Below are positions 6,922-9,111 of a stretch of 9,111 nt of DNA, piece after piece (the stretch's first letter is position 1; every line of letters starts with the position of its first letter). The stretch is from an uncultured Lachnospiraceae bacterium (GTDB lineage Bacteria; Bacillota; Clostridia; Lachnospirales; Lachnospiraceae). The notes beneath the pieces were generated by a model. The model worked only from the letters and a program-made list of their open reading frames with translations, ran no database searches and was not told where the DNA came from. The stretch lies in assembly GCA_900313745.1 (NCBI GenBank), contig OMSM01000330.1, positions 1-9,111 of the forward strand, in the 5' to 3' direction. The translations under genes and the position numbers were made by a program.

Positions 6922-7354
6922 GCCCTTCAGGGGTCAGGAACAGGGGGCCGTCAGTGCTCTGCCTTGCAAGAAAACTTTTGTCGGAGGTCACCACCACATC
7001 GAAGTCTTCGGAATCCGCCTGGACGAACTGTACATTGTCTTCAAAGTCCCCTGTAGGGTTCTTTAGAGCCTCACGTATGGACAGACCATCAATCTGGGTA
7101 ACGTTTACGAAAGACAGGATGTACAGCATCACCTGACTGAATCTTTGCATAAGAAAATTCCTTTCTCTGGAAAGTATATATTGTGCATCCAAAATGCTTT
7201 GGGTTGTGATATATCCTTCCAGTTCACCATTATGAATCGCCTGAAAGATACATCGGGAAGCCTCCCGATGTTCACGATACTCAGAACTCAAAACATCAAG
7301 GATGATGTTTGTATCTAAAAAGACCCTGTGCTTATTCTTTAATGAATTTTTCAT
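6902..7354 (-). CDS. PIN-domain RNase toxin of a type II toxin-antitoxin pair
   Basis: A 150-residue PIN-fold protein. PIN toxins are Mg-dependent ribonucleases with a cluster of acidic residues. Visible are FLDTN with Asp14 near the N-terminus, GDFEDNVQFVQA (Asp103, Glu105, Asp106) and VVVTSDKSFL (Asp125). Asp56 in SILDA or Glu46 may be the middle acidic residue. It lies directly downstream of, and overlaps, a ribbon-helix-helix antitoxin gene, which is the VapBC/FitAB-type layout. I chose ATG at 7354 (MKNSLKNKHRVFLDTN), giving a 23-nt overlap with the antitoxin; ATG 7378 would add eight residues and lengthen the overlap to 47 nt. GC content is well below the flanking genes. The RNA target is unknown, and toxicity is inferred from family and context. 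Confidence 0.85.
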   Translation of the reverse strand: MKNSLKNKHRVFLDTNIILDVLSSEYREHREASRCIFQAIHNGELEGYITTQSILDAQYILSRERNFLMQRFSQVMLYILSFVNVTQIDGLSIREALKNPTGDFEDNVQFVQADSEDFDVVVTSDKSFLARQSTDGPLFLTPEGLIEKMS

Positions 7355-7604
7355 ATAGATAGGCGTATTTAGGGTCATTATCTAATTCTTCCCGAGTGGG
7401 TCTGGGCAGATCAAAGCATGCCAGATTCAGGATTTCTTCCGAGACCTTGAAATCTGCGGGGAGTTTGGGAAAATCAAGGCCTGCGGCCTTTTCCAGGGCA
7501 TGCTCGATGAAACTGTTAACCGAACGGTTCTCCCGTCTGGCTACCTGCTTTAACCGGGTCATCAAATCCGGCCGCAGCCGTACTATGGTTTGGACTCTTT
7601 CCAT
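7332..7604 (-). CDS. Ribbon-helix-helix (Arc-like) antitoxin
   Basis: A 90-residue protein. The N-terminal half (MERVQTIVRLRPDLM, then RLKQVARRENRSVNSFIEHALEKAAG) has the strand-helix-helix pattern and RSVNSFI signature of Arc-like DNA-binding proteins. The C-terminal half (about 45-90, ending YAYLYEKFIKE) is the expected toxin-binding part. The known role of such proteins is to neutralise the PIN partner and repress the operon by binding palindromes. The open frame extends upstream into recJ, but ATG 7604 is the right start: translation before it is the recJ stop region and AT-rich control DNA, and homology begins at MERV. Four TGATATCA-like palindromes lie immediately upstream, one overlapping the start codon. 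Confidence 0.85.
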   Translation of the reverse strand: MERVQTIVRLRPDLMTRLKQVARRENRSVNSFIEHALEKAAGLDFPKLPADFKVSEEILNLACFDLPRPTREELDNDPKYAYLYEKFIKE

Positions 7605-7618
7605 GACATCATTTTTTG

Positions 7619-7651
7619 CAAATATAGCAAAAAATGATATCAAAAAACAAA
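7619..7651 (-). promoter_or_regulatory. Bacteroidota-type promoter of the toxin-antitoxin operon
   Basis: Read on the minus strand, TATATTTG (7626 to 7619) exactly matches the -7 consensus TAnnTTTG. TTTG (7651 to 7648) stands 21 bp upstream, close to the usual -33 spacing. The predicted start, about 7 bases after the -7 element, leaves a leader of only some 8 nt before the antitoxin ATG at 7604. One palindrome lies in the spacer and another just upstream of the -33 element, as expected for repression by the antitoxin. Confidence 0.65.
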
Positions 7652-7662
7652 AAGTGATATCA
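7629..7662 (-). terminator. Possible weak intrinsic terminator for recJ
   Basis: Because TGATATCA is self-complementary, the two exact copies can pair as an 8-bp stem with a 12-nt loop. On the minus strand this is followed at once by six Ts (7634 to 7629), about 20-50 nt after the recJ stop. The stem is AT-rich (2 G-C pairs), so it would be weak. The operator explanation for these repeats is at least as good. Confidence 0.3.
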
Positions 7663-7680
7663 AGAGGTTGCCGTATCTGA

Positions 7681-9111
7681 TCAGATGATATCTTCCCCCT
7701 TGCGCATGTCGCGGATGCGAAGTTGGGTGAAAGTGTTGCCGGCGAAGTAGTTCTCGACGATGGCGTAACAGACATCGACAGGATTGCCTTCCTTCACGTA
7801 CTCGTAGTAGTCCGCCAGATTGAATGCGATAGCGGGCACCTTGTGGTAGGGCTGGTCTTCCTGGATGAGGTCGAGTTTCATGTGCGCTCCGCCCGCACCA
7901 ACGCGACGGCCGTCGCCGGCATCGTACACACCCTGGGTCATGAAGATGGGGTTGTGGTTGCCGGGGCCGAAGGGCTGGAACTGCTTGAGGATGCGGAAGA
8001 ATTTCGGGGTGATCTGCGAGAAGTTCAACTCTGAATCTATCTCCACGACGGGGGTCAGCATGTCGGTGGTAATGTGCTCGCCGACGAACTTGTCCATCCG
8101 GGCGGCGAATTCAGGGAGCTTGTCCTCGGTGAGGGTGAGGCCGGCAGCGTAGGTATGGCCGCCGAAGTTTTCCATCAGGTCCGCGCAACTTTCAATGGCG
8201 GCATAGAGGTCGAACTTGCCGGCGCTGCGGGCCGAACCCGTAACGAATCCGTTGCTGCTGGTGAGGACTACCGTGGGCTTGAAGTAGGCCTCCACCAATC
8301 GCGAAGCGACGATGCCCACGACACCCTTGTTCCAGTTGGGATTGTACACGATGGTGACGTTCTCCCGTGCCAGGCACTTGCCGGATTCCACCATCTCCAG
8401 CGCCTCCGCCGTGATCTCGCGGTCTACGTTCTTACGTTCGTTGTTGTTATTGTTGATCTTCTCCCCCACTATCATCGCCTTGCCGGTTTCGGTCGCGGTC
8501 AGGAGTTCCACCGCCAGGCGTCCCGTCTCCATACGGCCGGCGGCATTGATGCGGGGGCCGATCTTGAATACGATGTCATCCACCGTAATATGCCCGGGCT
8601 CGAGTTTGGAGAGATTGATCATCGCCAGAAGGCCCTTTCGCGGACTCTCGTTCAGGCGCTTGAGGCCATAGTATGCGAGGATACGGTTCTCGCCGACCAC
8701 TGTCACGAGGTCGGATGCGATGCTCACTACCAGAAGGTCCAGGAGGGGGATCAGGGTCTCGAAGGGTATCTCATGCTTCTGCGCGTATGCCTGCACGAGT
8801 TTGAAGCCCACACCGCAACCGCAGAGGTCGTCGAAGGGATAGGTGTCGTCCTCGCGTTTCGGGTCCAGCACGGCGACGGCCCTGGGGAGTTCGAGTTCCG
8901 GGAGATGATGGTCACAGATTATGACATCTACTCCGAGGGATTTTGCGAGGTCCACCTTCTCGATGGCCTTGATGCCGCAGTCCAGAGTGATGATGAGTCC
9001 GAAGCCGTTTTCGGCCGCCCATTGTATGCCCTTCGAAGACACTCCGTAGCCCTCGTCATAACGGTCGGGGATGTAGAAGTCAACCAGGTCGGTATAGCGC
9101 TTGATGAAAGA
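7681..9111 (-). CDS. recJ: Single-stranded-DNA exonuclease RecJ (N-terminal part outside window)
   Basis: The frame is open from base 9111 to the stop at 7683-7681, giving 476 C-terminal residues; RecJ is usually about 570, so roughly the first 95, including the first catalytic motif, lie beyond the window. RecJ degrades single-stranded DNA 5' to 3' in recombination and mismatch repair. In order one sees DFYIPDRYDEGYG at the very start, TLDCGI, the DHH motif in IICDHHLP (Asp codon at 8911-8913), INAAGRMETGR, the DHHA1-type segment GVVGIVASRLVEA, FGGHTYAAG (GGHTY codons at 8149-8163) and a C-terminal OB-like domain. It ends GEDII, 76 nt upstream of the antitoxin ATG. The last codons contain one of the TGATATC-type sites. 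An internal GTG at 9042 is not the start, because conserved residues precede it. Confidence 0.96.
   Translation of the reverse strand, partial: SFIKRYTDLVDFYIPDRYDEGYGVSSKGIQWAAENGFGLIITLDCGIKAIEKVDLAKSLGVDVIICDHHLPELELPRAVAVLDPKREDDTYPFDDLCGCGVGFKLVQAYAQKHEIPFETLIPLLDLLVVSIASDLVTVVGENRILAYYGLKRLNESPRKGLLAMINLSKLEPGHITVDDIVFKIGPRINAAGRMETGRLAVELLTATETGKAMIVGEKINNNNNERKNVDREITAEALEMVESGKCLARENVTIVYNPNWNKGVVGIVASRLVEAYFKPTVVLTSSNGFVTGSARSAGKFDLYAAIESCADLMENFGGHTYAAGLTLTEDKLPEFAARMDKFVGEHITTDMLTPVVEIDSELNFSQITPKFFRILKQFQPFGPGNHNPIFMTQGVYDAGDGRRVGAGGAHMKLDLIQEDQPYHKVPAIAFNLADYYEYVKEGNPVDVCYAIVENYFAGNTFTQLRIRDMRKGEDII

Larger units (their letters stand above)
7604..7693. promoter_or_regulatory. 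Operator array: four TGATATCA-type palindromes
   Basis: Exact TGATATCA palindromes lie at 7635-7642 and 7655-7662. One-mismatch copies are TGACATCA at 7604-7611, over the antitoxin start codon, and TGATATCT at 7686-7693, in the last codons of recJ. Start-to-start distances are 31, 20 and 31 bp, so the array is symmetric about 7648.5, and the steps are close to 3, 2 and 3 helical turns. The inner pair brackets the promoter's -33 element. The likely ligand is the RHH antitoxin, alone or with the PIN toxin. The outer copies are less certain than the inner pair. Confidence 0.6.

Noticed and set aside
7605..7775. Longer antitoxin with 57 extra N-terminal residues
   Set aside because: The extension runs antiparallel to nothing known but covers the recJ end and the AT-rich control region in the wrong frame; RHH homology begins at MERV (ATG 7604).

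Overview
The window reads as a chromosomal segment of a fairly GC-rich member of the Bacteroidota, probably Bacteroidales. Three things support this: the TonB C-terminal domain and topoisomerase IV subunit A are of the type I know from Bacteroides and relatives; gene starts lack clear Shine-Dalgarno sequences; and the one convincing promoter has the TAnnTTTG / TTTG form typical of the phylum. No finer taxonomic call is justified. I see no RNA genes, insertion sequences or CRISPR array, and no gene-free stretch over 300 bases.

Left part (1-6921, + strand): seven tightly packed co-directional genes. The 3' end of an ExbB/TolQ proton-channel gene, exbD and tonB form the inner-membrane energising complex for TonB-dependent outer-membrane transport. 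After a 56-nt gap come an RsuA/RluB-type pseudouridine synthase with a long repetitive basic tail, the ribosome-assembly GTPase era (8-nt overlap), topoisomerase IV subunit A (parC, 13 nt further on) and an enlarged shikimate kinase (aroK, sharing one base with the parC stop). The spacing suggests one transcript, or two if an AT-rich patch at the end of era acts as an internal parC promoter.

Middle part (6902-7680, - strand): a low-GC island (about 45% GC by hand count, against 60-70% in sampled flanking rows). It carries a two-gene toxin-antitoxin module, a ribbon-helix-helix antitoxin followed by an overlapping PIN-domain RNase toxin. The toxin gene runs into the end of aroK with a 20-nt convergent overlap. 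Upstream of the antitoxin lies a compact control region with a Bacteroidota promoter and four TGATATCA-type palindromes placed symmetrically, 31, 20 and 31 bp apart.

Right part (7681-9111, - strand): the C-terminal five-sixths of recJ, the 5'-3' single-strand exonuclease, whose start lies beyond the window.

Most of the window is ordinary housekeeping. The most interesting structure is the symmetric palindrome array controlling the toxin-antitoxin operon. Secondary points are the nucleotide-level anomaly inside era, the pentapeptide repeats in the pseudouridine synthase, the quinolone-pocket residues of ParC and the expanded loops of AroK. I do not see a clearly new multi-gene system.
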